Below, one piece after another: positions 28,394 through 36,682 of a DNA stretch of 45,280 nt. The stretch's first letter is position 1, and each line of letters starts with the position of its first letter. The notes below the pieces were generated by a model. The model ran no database searches, was not told where the DNA came from, and worked only from the letters and a program-made list of their open reading frames with translations. This DNA is from Bifidobacteriaceae bacterium (GTDB lineage: Bacteria > Actinomycetota > Actinomycetes > Actinomycetales > WQXJ01). Both the position numbers and the translations under genes were made by a program. The stretch spans positions 1 through 45,280 of the forward strand of contig JAITFE010000025.1 in the NCBI GenBank assembly GCA_031281585.1. The letters run 5' to 3'.

Positions 28394-28740
28394 GTGGTGT
28401 CGGGACCTCCAATTTCGCCCAGCCGGCCGCAGGCCGCTGCACACCTAGGATACGTGGCTCCCAAGTGACTGGCTGGGATGTGCCGCCCTGGCGGCGAGGG
28501 CAAGGCGCGCCTGTCTTCGCCGGTTCCCGGCGAGCGGCCACAAGGAGCGGCGTTCGCGTCTAGTATTCTCGTTTGTCGTGCCCGTAGCCTTTCAGCCGCC
28601 GTCCGGACCGGAAGCGCGCCCAGGGACGCTGGGTGGGCTATCGCACCAGGCGGTGGCGAACCGCATGCGTCTGAGCCCCGCTCAGACCTTGCGACGGCCG
28701 TCCGCCCAACACGCGCCTGGCAGTTCGGGAAGGGGTAACA
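28394..28740. other. Divergent intergenic region between the Wzy-like and Wzz-like genes
   Basis: These 347 bp should contain the promoters of both arms of the polysaccharide locus. I see -10-like hexamers (TATTCT near 28564 on the plus strand, TATCCT near 28450 on the minus strand) but no matching -35 elements. No gene, terminator or clear operator is evident. Confidence 0.5.
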
Positions 28741-29898
28741 ATGAGTTTTCGTGACGGGCTCCTTGTGGTGCGCAAGTTTTGGTGGCTGATCCTTGTGGGC
28801 CTTGTCGCGGGCGTGGCGGTCGGCTATCAGACGTTCACGGCTCAACCCGCGACCTACACGGCCAGTTCCAATGTGATCGTTGGCTGGTATGGCGCCGACC
28901 GCGTGACTCATTACTCCAACACCTGGGCGGCCCAGGTCCTGGCGATGGGCTTGGACGAGGAAGACTACCGAGCGGCGGCCGAAGCCGGGGGACTGGATCT
29001 CGAGCTGGTCGACCTGGAGCAGGCCATCAGAATCTCGCAGACCCCAGACGAGGCGAGAATCGAGGCGTTTGTCGACGCGAATGAGCCTGCGGCCGCCCGC
29101 GCCGCCGTGGCGGCGGTGATCACCGCCGTGACGGACAACGTCAAGGAGTTGGCGGGGGCAGGCGGGCGCGGCGCCGTCTATGTTCCGGGGCCGGTCACGG
29201 CGGAACTCACCTCCGCGCCGGGCCCGAGTCTGGCCAGCCAGATGGCGACCGGCGGGATCCTCGGGTGCGCCCTGGGGTTTGTCCTGGTGGGGGTGGCATA
29301 CTTCGCCCGGCGAACCGTGCTCAGCTCTGACACCATGCGGGAGTTCGGGCTGCCCGTCTTCGGCACGCTTGCCAGTTCCCGGCCACGTGCCTCACGGATC
29401 CCGGTGCCGGAGGAAAGCCGGGTTCTTGAGAAGATCAGGCTGGCCCTGCGAGCCGACTCGGTGCGGTTCCTGCTGATGATGTGTTCGAGCGCCGCAGATG
29501 TGGCGGCAATCGCCGAGTCTGGCGCCGCGTCGCGCCTCGCGGCCGTCATGGGGCCGGATGCCGTCATCGTGGCGGGGAAGGGGAAGGTCGGCGAAGAGAT
29601 CGTGCAGTCTTTGGACGAATTGCCGCTTGTGCCCTGGCTGGAACAGCGGGTGTTGCTGACCCCCGAGCTGATGGCTTCCGGCCGCGCCGCGCGCCAACTG
29701 CTCGCCCATTCGGCCACTCGGCCGGTGTTGTTCGTTTGCGACGCCGAGCCAATCGCCCTGTCTGCGGCAAGCCTGACGCAGAGCGTGCTGCTCGCCGCAG
29801 TGCCCGGCAAGACCAGAATCACCAGCCTTCGCCAACTTGGCGTTGATCTGGAACTGACAAACAGCCACCCGATCGGCGCCGTGCTGGTCAAGGCCTGA
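28741..29898 (+). CDS. Wzz/YveK-like chain-length determinant with a degenerate, kinase-less C-terminal domain
   Basis: The 385-aa protein has a helix near residues 13-30 (FWWLILVGLVAGVAVGY), an extracytoplasmic alpha/beta region, and a second helix near 165-190 (GGILGCALGFVLVGVAYFA). This is the Wzz fold that sets polysaccharide chain length. The C-terminal ~190 residues sit where BY-type tyrosine kinases have their ATPase domain, but I find no Walker A or B motif and no Tyr-rich tail. It may be a decayed or regulatory domain. The start has AAGGGG 5 nt upstream. It is the first gene of the plus-strand arm of the cluster. Confidence 0.78.
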   Translation: MSFRDGLLVVRKFWWLILVGLVAGVAVGYQTFTAQPATYTASSNVIVGWYGADRVTHYSNTWAAQVLAMGLDEEDYRAAAEAGGLDLELVDLEQAIRISQTPDEARIEAFVDANEPAAARAAVAAVITAVTDNVKELAGAGGRGAVYVPGPVTAELTSAPGPSLASQMATGGILGCALGFVLVGVAYFARRTVLSSDTMREFGLPVFGTLASSRPRASRIPVPEESRVLEKIRLALRADSVRFLLMMCSSAADVAAIAESGAASRLAAVMGPDAVIVAGKGKVGEEIVQSLDELPLVPWLEQRVLLTPELMASGRAARQLLAHSATRPVLFVCDAEPIALSAASLTQSVLLAAVPGKTRITSLRQLGVDLELTNSHPIGAVLVKA

Positions 29899-29923
29899 CG
29901 GTCGAGCGGGCTTTTGCTATGGT
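29895..29923 (+). promoter_or_regulatory. Candidate sigma-70-type promoter
   Basis: CTGACG (29895-29900), a 17-bp spacer, then TATGGT (29918-29923), preceded by TGC as in an extended -10 element. The -35 overlaps the stop codon of the Wzz-like gene. It would drive the acyltransferase and downstream genes, with a leader of about 70 nt. Confidence 0.4.
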
Positions 29924-30002
29924 GGGCGTTTCGCGGATGGCTGTACTCCGAATTCCGGTCGCGGCGGAGGCGCACAAGACCCCGGATTGGAGATTCTGAA
30001 AG

Positions 30003-31130
30003 GTGACGGTGGATTCCAATCGCGTGCGCCCGCTGGCCAATCGCCTGGGACGTTACGCCCATATCGACGCACTGCGGGCCTACGCGGTTCTCGTGGTGGT
30101 GGTCTCCCACCTTTGGCCCGACCTGGCGGTGCCTGGCGGCAGCGGCGTGACGCTGTTCTTCGCCATCTCGGGTTTCGTCATCACGCTGGTGACATTGAAA
30201 GAATTCGACAGAACGGGCGGGTTCTCCGTTCGCGGGTTTTATTGGCGCCGTTGCCTCAAGATAATCCCGCCTTTTGTCGCGATAATCGCTGTGCCCACGC
30301 TGGTCTATGCGGTCTTTCGGCCGGTCAACTGGGGAAGGTTTCTGAGCCAGGTCTTCTTCTTCTACAACTGGACACGAGAGCCGGAAGGACCCGGCGTTCT
30401 GCCCGGATCAGGCGTGACCTGGAGCCTGGCGATCGAGGAGCAATTCTATATCGCGTTCGCGTTGGCTTGGCTCTGGCTTGTCCACCGAAGTGGTCGCCCC
30501 ATAAGGGTTCTGGCCTACGGAGCGGTCGTCATGTCGTGCCTTGCGATCACGGAGCGTTTTGCCTTCGCCTTCGCCGGCGCCTCATGGGAGCGTTCCTACT
30601 ATGGGACTGACACCCGGCTCGACTCAATCGGGATCGGCGTTCTGACGGCGATTGTCTTTTACCGGAAACTGGCCAACAACCTCTGGAGACGGGTGTCGGC
30701 CATCTTCCGCAGCGACTGGATGCTCTTGGCGATGATCATGCTCTACCTGGCTTCGGTGGCGGTGCGCAACGACATGTTCAGGGACACAATCCGCTACACC
30801 GCGCAATCCGCAGTCGCATGCGGTCTGATCCTCTACGGCATGCTGCGCCCCAATTCGCCGACCCGGATCCGTCTGGCCTTTGAGAAGGTCGTCTCCGTCC
30901 GGTTTGTGCAGGTGGTCGGATTGTCCAGCTACAGCCTGTACCTGGTTCACGCCCCCGTCTTCCACTTGGTCTCGTTTGTCACCGGGGAGTTCGCCCTGGC
31001 AGGGTTGTGGGCGCTAGTCGTCTCATTCGGCGCGATGGGGTTGGCGATCACCGCGGGATACTTGAGTTGGCGATTGATCGAGACGCCGGCGCTAAGACTG
31101 AAACAACTGTTTTCAAGCGAGCGGACTTGA
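30003..31130 (+). CDS. Acyltransferase 3 family membrane protein (OafA/YrhL type)
   Basis: This 375-aa protein with about ten transmembrane helices would transfer acyl (often acetyl) groups to surface sugars. Family features are the early HIDALRAYAVLVVVVSHLWP (with the catalytic-type His in the first helix), the GVTLFFAISGFVIT segment, the RR pair in FYWRRCLKIIPPF, and WSLAIEEQFYIAF. The C-terminal SSYSLYLVHAPVFH block is also typical. Length is normal without the SGNH extension seen in some relatives. The GTG start at 30003 has GGAG 10 nt upstream. In this cluster it most likely O-acylates the polysaccharide. Confidence 0.9.
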   Translation: MTVDSNRVRPLANRLGRYAHIDALRAYAVLVVVVSHLWPDLAVPGGSGVTLFFAISGFVITLVTLKEFDRTGGFSVRGFYWRRCLKIIPPFVAIIAVPTLVYAVFRPVNWGRFLSQVFFFYNWTREPEGPGVLPGSGVTWSLAIEEQFYIAFALAWLWLVHRSGRPIRVLAYGAVVMSCLAITERFAFAFAGASWERSYYGTDTRLDSIGIGVLTAIVFYRKLANNLWRRVSAIFRSDWMLLAMIMLYLASVAVRNDMFRDTIRYTAQSAVACGLILYGMLRPNSPTRIRLAFEKVVSVRFVQVVGLSSYSLYLVHAPVFHLVSFVTGEFALAGLWALVVSFGAMGLAITAGYLSWRLIETPALRLKQLFSSERT

Positions 31131-31184
31131 TAGCTCCACTGGGGGTAGCGGTGAGTTGCAAGTCGGCGAAAGGTTAGGCGGAAC

Positions 31185-32486
31185 ATGACCAACGCTCTGA
31201 AGCGGCACCTGATCGGCGCCCTCATGAAAGCGCGGCGCGCCGTCTTGGGCGCGGCGGACTCTCCCCGTTTGGTGCGGGCGACTCGGCGGCGCGTTCTCAG
31301 GACGTTTGGGGAGGCCGCGCGGGAGCCCCGGAGGGGGCCCGGCTATCATCTCTTGATCACGTCGACAGGGGTGAACAACATTGGCGACCAGGCGATGTTC
31401 GAGACTTTTGTTCAGAACGCGCCGGGCCGCATCCTCGCCATAACGGGGCCCAGGGCGACGTACCGGATTCCGGATGACGCGGCGGACCGCGTTCGTCTGG
31501 TCAAGCTTGGCCGCTTGATCTACGGATTCGGCCTTTCGCATCGACGGGACGTGGCGCGCTTCGCCCGCCTGGCGACCCGCGCCCGGTCGGTCGCCCTGGT
31601 CGGCGCCGACGTGATGGACGGGGGTTACGGCGTCCGCAAGTCGGTCGTGGAGTGGGCGTTGGCCCAGGGCGCGGCTGAGGCGGGGTTGCCGACTCGAGTG
31701 TTGGGTTTCAGTTGGCAACAGGACGTTGACCAGGCGGTCGCGGACGCGGCTCGAAGCGCGGTCGAGTCCGGCGTGGTCGCCTATCTGAGGGACCCCGACT
31801 CGGCGGATCGCTTCGAAGCCGCCACGGGTGCGCCCGCCCGCCGCGCCGCCGACATAGTCTTCCGTCTGCAGGGCAAGGATGATTCGGAGCCGGCCGTTCG
31901 TCTGGCGCAAGAGCTGGCCTCGCGGGGGCCGCTGCTGTTGGTCAACGTGAGCGCCTTGATCGCGCGAAGCGTGGACCTTTCCCGCGACTACCAGCGGGTC
32001 GCGGACGCGGCCCGCGCGTTGGGTTTTCAAGTGCTGTTTGTCCCTCATGTCGGCGATGCCGCCGGGGGAGACGCGTCGGCCATCCGGACCGTGGTGGACC
32101 GGCTCGCCTGGGAGCCGGGGCAGGTGTCGGCGTTGCTAACCCCCCAGCAGATCAAGGCCCTGGCGGAGCGCGCGAGCCTGGTGCTGACCGGCAGGATGCA
32201 CCTGGCGATTCTCGCCCTGTCGCAGGGCACTCCCGCGATCGTCCTGAGCACCCAGGGGAAAGTGGCGGGACTGCTGCGCGAGGTTGGAACCCCGGACTGG
32301 TGCTTAGAACCCAAAGAAGGCTTCGCCGACCAGGTGATACCGATTCTTGAGGCCTATGCCCGCCAAGGATCCGGTCCCGACGTGGGGCCTGGAGTTGGGC
32401 GGCTCAGCGAGTTGGCCCAGTCGAACTTCGTCGGCCTTGCGGCCCCGGCCTCCCCCGCCGACGAGCGTTCGCGCGCCGAGCGCTGA
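31185..32486 (+). CDS. Polysaccharide pyruvyl transferase family protein
   Basis: This family moves pyruvate from phosphoenolpyruvate to sugar hydroxyls to form ketals, giving the polymer negative charge. The 433-aa protein has a basic N-terminal leader (1-50), then GVNNIGDQAMFE, the middle block VALVGADVMDGGYGVRKS, and the conserved C-terminal TGRMHLAILALSQGTPAIVL, where Arg and His are family hallmarks. The last 40 residues are low complexity. It lies 54 bp after the acyltransferase in the same direction, with AAAGG upstream of the ATG, so it is probably in the same operon. Confidence 0.88.
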   Translation: MTNALKRHLIGALMKARRAVLGAADSPRLVRATRRRVLRTFGEAAREPRRGPGYHLLITSTGVNNIGDQAMFETFVQNAPGRILAITGPRATYRIPDDAADRVRLVKLGRLIYGFGLSHRRDVARFARLATRARSVALVGADVMDGGYGVRKSVVEWALAQGAAEAGLPTRVLGFSWQQDVDQAVADAARSAVESGVVAYLRDPDSADRFEAATGAPARRAADIVFRLQGKDDSEPAVRLAQELASRGPLLLVNVSALIARSVDLSRDYQRVADAARALGFQVLFVPHVGDAAGGDASAIRTVVDRLAWEPGQVSALLTPQQIKALAERASLVLTGRMHLAILALSQGTPAIVLSTQGKVAGLLREVGTPDWCLEPKEGFADQVIPILEAYARQGSGPDVGPGVGRLSELAQSNFVGLAAPASPADERSRAER

Positions 32487-32615
32487 GCGGGGGCGCGGCC
32501 CCCACGGCCGGTGGCCTGGACGGCGGCGGCCGCGGAGACGTGGCGCAGGGGAACGGGGGACGGGGAAACGCGGGAAGGCCATCGGCACCAGGGGTTCTTG
32601 GTAGTCTTGGATGCC

Positions 32616-34073
32616 GTGTCCACGGCTCTGCGTTCCGGGGCCCGCGGCGCGGGGGCGAGCCTTGTGGGCCAGTTCGGCCGGGTGGCGATTCACTTCTTCG
32701 GCACCATCGCGTTGACGCGTCTTCTGCTGCCTGAGGATTTCGGCTTGGTCGCAATGGTGGCCGTATTCGTGGCCCTGAGCGAACTGATCCGGGACTTCGG
32801 CATGTCGACTTCCGGGATCCAGGCACAGCACTTGTCCGCCCAGCAGGCCTCGAACTTGTTCTGGGCGAACGTTGTGCTCGGCGCTTTGGGCGGCCTCCTG
32901 CTGGTGGGGCTCACGCCATTGGTGGTGGCGTTGTACGGGGAGCCGCGCCTGGGGACCATCATTCCCTGGATGGCGGCCGCCACCTTGTTGAACGGTGCCC
33001 AAGCCCAGCTCCAGGTGCAACTGGTGCGGGCCATGCGGTTCGTCGCCGTGGTCGTCAGCGACTGCCTGGCGTGGGGCGCGGGCTATGGGTTCGCCATCGT
33101 CGGAGCCGCGAACGGCATGGGCTATTGGGCGCTGGCCATTCAGCCGCTGGTTGTGGCGTGTGTGATGGTGGTGTCACGGTGGTGGCTGACCAGATTCCGT
33201 CCCCAAAAGCCCAGGCATCTCAGGTCGTCAACGGCGCTTTTCCGGGCGGGAGGGCACTACGGTTTGTCGTCGTTGCTGCAATTCGCCGCGTCCAACGCCG
33301 ACACCATGGTGATAGGCGCGCGTTTCGGGTCCACGCCCCTGGGCTACTACAACCGCGCTTTTCAACTGCTCCTGGCGCCCCAGGCGGCGCTGCTGTCGCC
33401 GATGACCAACGTTGTCATACCGACGTTGAGGAAAGCCTCCCAAGAGGGACGCGATAGGCAGGCGCTGCTGGTCAGGCTGCAGTCGCTGGTCGGCTTCCCC
33501 GTCGCCATAGTGTTCCTGGCGATCGCGGGGTGCGCGTCTCCTCTTATAGACCTGCTGTTCGGAGCCGATTGGGCGGAGACGGGCACGCTGCTTCGCATTC
33601 TCGCCTTGGGCGGGGTCTTCTGGACGCTCAACACCGTTAACTATTGGGCGTTTGTCTCATCGGGCAAGAGCCGCGGTCTTCTGCAATCCAACGCGATCAC
33701 CAAGTCCATCACAGTCGCCGCTGTGGTCTTGTTCTCGCTGATATCGACCGAAGCCGTGGCCTGGGCGTTTTCCATTTCAACCGGCCTCACCTGGCTGATA
33801 GCCCTGCGGGTTGGCCAACGTCACGGCGCGCTGGTCTCACATGACTTTGTGCGCGGCGGCATTGCGATTCTGGCTCCCGCCTGTGTCACCTACGGGGTTT
33901 GCTGGGTCGGCGCACCATACCTGTCCGGTTTGGGCGCGTTGGTCGGAACGATTGCGGGAGCCCTCGGTGCCGTTGCCGTGTTCTTTGTTCTGTCGATGGC
34001 CTGGGGCGCGAGCCGCCGGGCGCTCAGGGCCGCATTTCGCGACGCCAGAACCGCCGTGCGGTCAATGGCCTAG
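32616..34073 (+). CDS. Wzx-type polysaccharide flippase (MATE/MOP superfamily)
   Basis: This is an integral membrane protein of about 485 aa with some 12-14 helices. The N-terminus (TALRSGARGAGASLVGQFGRVAIHFFGTIALTRLLLPEDFGLVAM in overall pattern) and the block ADTMVIGARFGSTPLGYYNRAFQL are typical of lipopolysaccharide/teichoic-type exporters (WzxC/PST family). It would flip the undecaprenyl-linked repeat unit across the membrane. Start choice is uncertain: GTG 32616 best fits the family N-terminus but lacks a good ribosome site; TTG 32607 and GTG 32511 are in frame. It follows the pyruvyltransferase by about 130 bp. Confidence 0.87.
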   Translation: MSTALRSGARGAGASLVGQFGRVAIHFFGTIALTRLLLPEDFGLVAMVAVFVALSELIRDFGMSTSGIQAQHLSAQQASNLFWANVVLGALGGLLLVGLTPLVVALYGEPRLGTIIPWMAAATLLNGAQAQLQVQLVRAMRFVAVVVSDCLAWGAGYGFAIVGAANGMGYWALAIQPLVVACVMVVSRWWLTRFRPQKPRHLRSSTALFRAGGHYGLSSLLQFAASNADTMVIGARFGSTPLGYYNRAFQLLLAPQAALLSPMTNVVIPTLRKASQEGRDRQALLVRLQSLVGFPVAIVFLAIAGCASPLIDLLFGADWAETGTLLRILALGGVFWTLNTVNYWAFVSSGKSRGLLQSNAITKSITVAAVVLFSLISTEAVAWAFSISTGLTWLIALRVGQRHGALVSHDFVRGGIAILAPACVTYGVCWVGAPYLSGLGALVGTIAGALGAVAVFFVLSMAWGASRRALRAAFRDARTAVRSMA

Positions 34074-34228
34074 GACGGCGGCAAGAAGGCCACCGCCCGC
34101 GTGGTCGGATCCCGGCTTGAGACAGGCCTTGAGGTAGTATGAACAGCCGACCTGGTTGAGACCGGCCCAGGAGCCGCCGGGAACCCGGTCAAGCCGATCA
34201 ATCGTAAGGCCGTCAGGAGGTCTACCCC

Positions 34229-35956
34229 TTGTACACCGCGCAAAGGAACTACCGGATCCTGCTACCGCTGCTCAAGGATTACGGTGTCCGCCATGTGGTG
34301 ATCTCTCCGGGGGCGCGAAACATCCCCTTCGTCAAGAGCGTCGAGGATGATCCGGATTTCACTTGCTACTCCGTGGTGGACGAACGGGGCGCGGCTTACT
34401 TCGCCATAGGGATCTATCTTGAAACCGGCGAACCGGTGGCCCTCAGTTGCACCAGCGGCCAAGCGACCAGGAACTACCTCCCGGGATTGACGGAGGCCTA
34501 TTACCGGCAGGCGCCGATCGTGGCGATCATGGGCGACTACCCCCCCAGCCAAATCGACCAGTTAAACATGCAGTGCGTCAGGCAATCGTCTGTGCCCTCG
34601 GACACGGCCAAGGTGACGGTCACGCTTCCGGTCGTCAAGGATGACGACGACGCCCGCTATTGCGTCAGGTTGGTCAACCAAGCGTTGACGGCGCTGACGC
34701 TCCACGGAGGCGGCCCGGTCCAGGTGAACGTCCCCACGATTGACCAGTGGGCGCGGGGGCGTGACCGCCTGGAAAAGCCGCGTCGGATCTGGCACCATTC
34801 GCTGCCGGACCAGGATTGGCCGAGCCTTGGGCGCCGGAGCCGGGTCATGGTGGTGGTTGGCCAACACAGCCCGTTCACGGCTTCCCAGCAGGCGGCCCTG
34901 GATTCGTTTTCCGAGGCCACGAACTCAATCGTGTTCGTCAGCCACCTGTCCAACTACCATGGCCCAAGGTCCGTTCACGGCAACCCGGTCTTGCAGCGTC
35001 TGGGGCGCGTGCCGTCAGCGGCTTTTCGACCAGACGTGGTCATTTCGATTGGCGGCCTGCTCGGCGATTACGATCTTCGGGCTTTCTTGAGCCTTGGCGA
35101 ATACGAGCACTGGCGGGTCGGCCCGGACGGGGAGATCAGGGACACCTACGGCCGGATGACCCGCGTGTTCGAATGCGATGACGAGCAGTTTTTCAGGCGC
35201 ATGGCCGAGTCCCTTGGCGACGGCCCGGTGGCCGCGCCCTTCTTCGATGCCTGGGCGGAGGCTGCGGCAAAGGTGGAACCGCCGGACGGTCTGCCCCTGT
35301 CTCAGGCGTATGTGGCGCAGGCGCTGGCGCCACGCCTCCCGGCCGGGTGCGTCCTTCATTTGGGCATCCTCAATTCGCTGCGCCACTGGGACATGGTGCC
35401 GTTGGATCCGAGCATCCGGGTCTACTCGAACGTCGCGGGATTCGGGATTGACGGGTCCTTGTCGACCTTCCTGGGGCACGCCGTGGCCACGGAACGCACT
35501 TCCGTGCTGGTCATAGGAGATCTCAGCTTCTTCTACGACATGAACGCGATCGGCAATCGCCACATCAAGGGCAACGCGCGAATCCTGGTTGTGAACAACG
35601 GTGGTGGCGCCGAGTTCCGCATGACCACCAACGCGGCCTACCAGTTCGGAGAACGGGCGAACCGCTTCACCGCGGCGGCGGGTCATTTTGGCGCCGCCCG
35701 CGAATGGGCCGAAGCGAGCGGTTTTCGGTACGTGGCCGCCCGTTCCACGGCCGAGTTCGACGACGGCATCGGGCGCTTTCTAGAAGACGGAGAGGCGCCC
35801 GTGCTGTTCGAAGTGTTCGTGACCATGGAGGACGACACGCGAGCGGTGGAGCTGATGAGAAGCCCGGCACGGGGCTCCCGCTGGGCGAGGTCCGTTGGAC
35901 GGCGCTTGCCGCCGGGCCTGAAGGCGGCCGTGAAACGACTGATCGGCATGCGCTGA
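34229..35956 (+). CDS. MenD-like thiamine-diphosphate-dependent enzyme in polysaccharide cluster
   Basis: The 575-aa protein has the fold order of MenD (SEPHCHC synthase). VVDERGAAYFAIG contains the ThDP-activating Glu52. The C-terminal SNVAGFGIDGSLST and GDLSFFYDMN...VVNNGGG form the diphosphate/Mg2+ motif. The substrate side differs: MenD SPGSR reads SPGAR (28-30 region), and the DRPPEL segment reads GDYPPSQ, so an arginine for isochorismate is lost. No other menaquinone gene is near. It probably makes a different keto or hydroxyketone product for sugar decoration. The basic amphipathic tail (last 25 residues) might touch the membrane. The start is TTG at 34229 with AGGAGG 8 nt upstream. 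Confidence 0.82.
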   Translation: MYTAQRNYRILLPLLKDYGVRHVVISPGARNIPFVKSVEDDPDFTCYSVVDERGAAYFAIGIYLETGEPVALSCTSGQATRNYLPGLTEAYYRQAPIVAIMGDYPPSQIDQLNMQCVRQSSVPSDTAKVTVTLPVVKDDDDARYCVRLVNQALTALTLHGGGPVQVNVPTIDQWARGRDRLEKPRRIWHHSLPDQDWPSLGRRSRVMVVVGQHSPFTASQQAALDSFSEATNSIVFVSHLSNYHGPRSVHGNPVLQRLGRVPSAAFRPDVVISIGGLLGDYDLRAFLSLGEYEHWRVGPDGEIRDTYGRMTRVFECDDEQFFRRMAESLGDGPVAAPFFDAWAEAAAKVEPPDGLPLSQAYVAQALAPRLPAGCVLHLGILNSLRHWDMVPLDPSIRVYSNVAGFGIDGSLSTFLGHAVATERTSVLVIGDLSFFYDMNAIGNRHIKGNARILVVNNGGGAEFRMTTNAAYQFGERANRFTAAAGHFGAAREWAEASGFRYVAARSTAEFDDGIGRFLEDGEAPVLFEVFVTMEDDTRAVELMRSPARGSRWARSVGRRLPPGLKAAVKRLIGMR

Positions 35957-35970
35957 GCGGGCGCCCCGGC

Positions 35971-36681
35971 TCATGAAGGCCTGGCGTCTCCCACCACCAG
36001 GTAATCCAGCTTGTAACCGCGCTCCCGGCAAAAGTCCAGCAAGGGGGCCGGCGGCTCGCCTGGGGGGCATTCGGCTGGCTCAACTCGGCGACGCCTAATG
36101 GCGGCCCGCAACAACGCGGCCGGGAGTTGGATGGTCCAAGGGTAAAAGACCAACGGCGCCATCCGGTCCCACTTGCGCAGCATCTTTCCCGTCAGGCGGC
36201 GTTGGTCCATCGGGTGAAGCATTGACAGGTTGGCATATGACCGCAGGGCCCGGCCCTTTTCGGCCGCCGGGTCCAGGTAATAGACAACTGTGCCGCCTTT
36301 GCGCAGGTACGAGTGGTAGCGCATCACAACAAGTGTGCTGAGCCGCTCCTCTTGGCCGGGCAGGCACAATGAAAGAGTCTTGGCGTCCCCAAACGTCGCC
36401 TTGAAACCATGGCGGAGCCATGCCTCCTTGCCGCCCACAATGAGCGCGTCGAAGTTCCGCGAGGCCGGGAAATCGGTCCAAGTGAGAGCGAGCGGCCGTG
36501 CGACCATCCGGTGCACGCAGAGGTCCATTGCTGTGAGCGCCAGAACGAGGACGGACAAGAAGAATGCGATCCCGCACACCCAGCCGGGCCAGCCGAACAG
36601 CAGGCCGGCCGCGCCGCCAAGCGCGAGCAGGCCCGCCAGGGCGAACTTGCCGGCGAACAGGACCAAGTAGATTCTGCCCAT
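35971..36681 (-). CDS. Unrecognised membrane-anchored protein of polysaccharide cluster
   Basis: I do not recognise this 236-aa protein. It begins with two hydrophobic helices (about residues 3-26 and 29-50) and continues as a soluble domain with FDALIVGGKEAWLRHGF, TLSLCLPGQEERLSTLVVM and GGTVVYYLDPAAEKGRALRSY. The order of these three blocks recalls SGNH-like membrane proteins of surface-polymer loci (FDxLIxGS... then LD), but the catalytic Ser is replaced by Gly-Lys, so this is only a loose guess. The ATG comes 1 nt after the aldo/keto reductase stop, implying coupled translation. Its end lies 14 bp from the convergent MenD-like gene. Confidence 0.7.
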   Translation of the reverse strand: MGRIYLVLFAGKFALAGLLALGGAAGLLFGWPGWVCGIAFFLSVLVLALTAMDLCVHRMVARPLALTWTDFPASRNFDALIVGGKEAWLRHGFKATFGDAKTLSLCLPGQEERLSTLVVMRYHSYLRKGGTVVYYLDPAAEKGRALRSYANLSMLHPMDQRRLTGKMLRKWDRMAPLVFYPWTIQLPAALLRAAIRRRRVEPAECPPGEPPAPLLDFCRERGYKLDYLVVGDARPS

Positions 36682-36682
36682 G

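Noticed and set aside
34112-34140. A promoter before the MenD-like gene (TTGAGA and TAGTAT)
   Set aside because: The two hexamers are only 12 bp apart, too close for a sigma-70 promoter. The -10-like TAGTAT alone is weak evidence.
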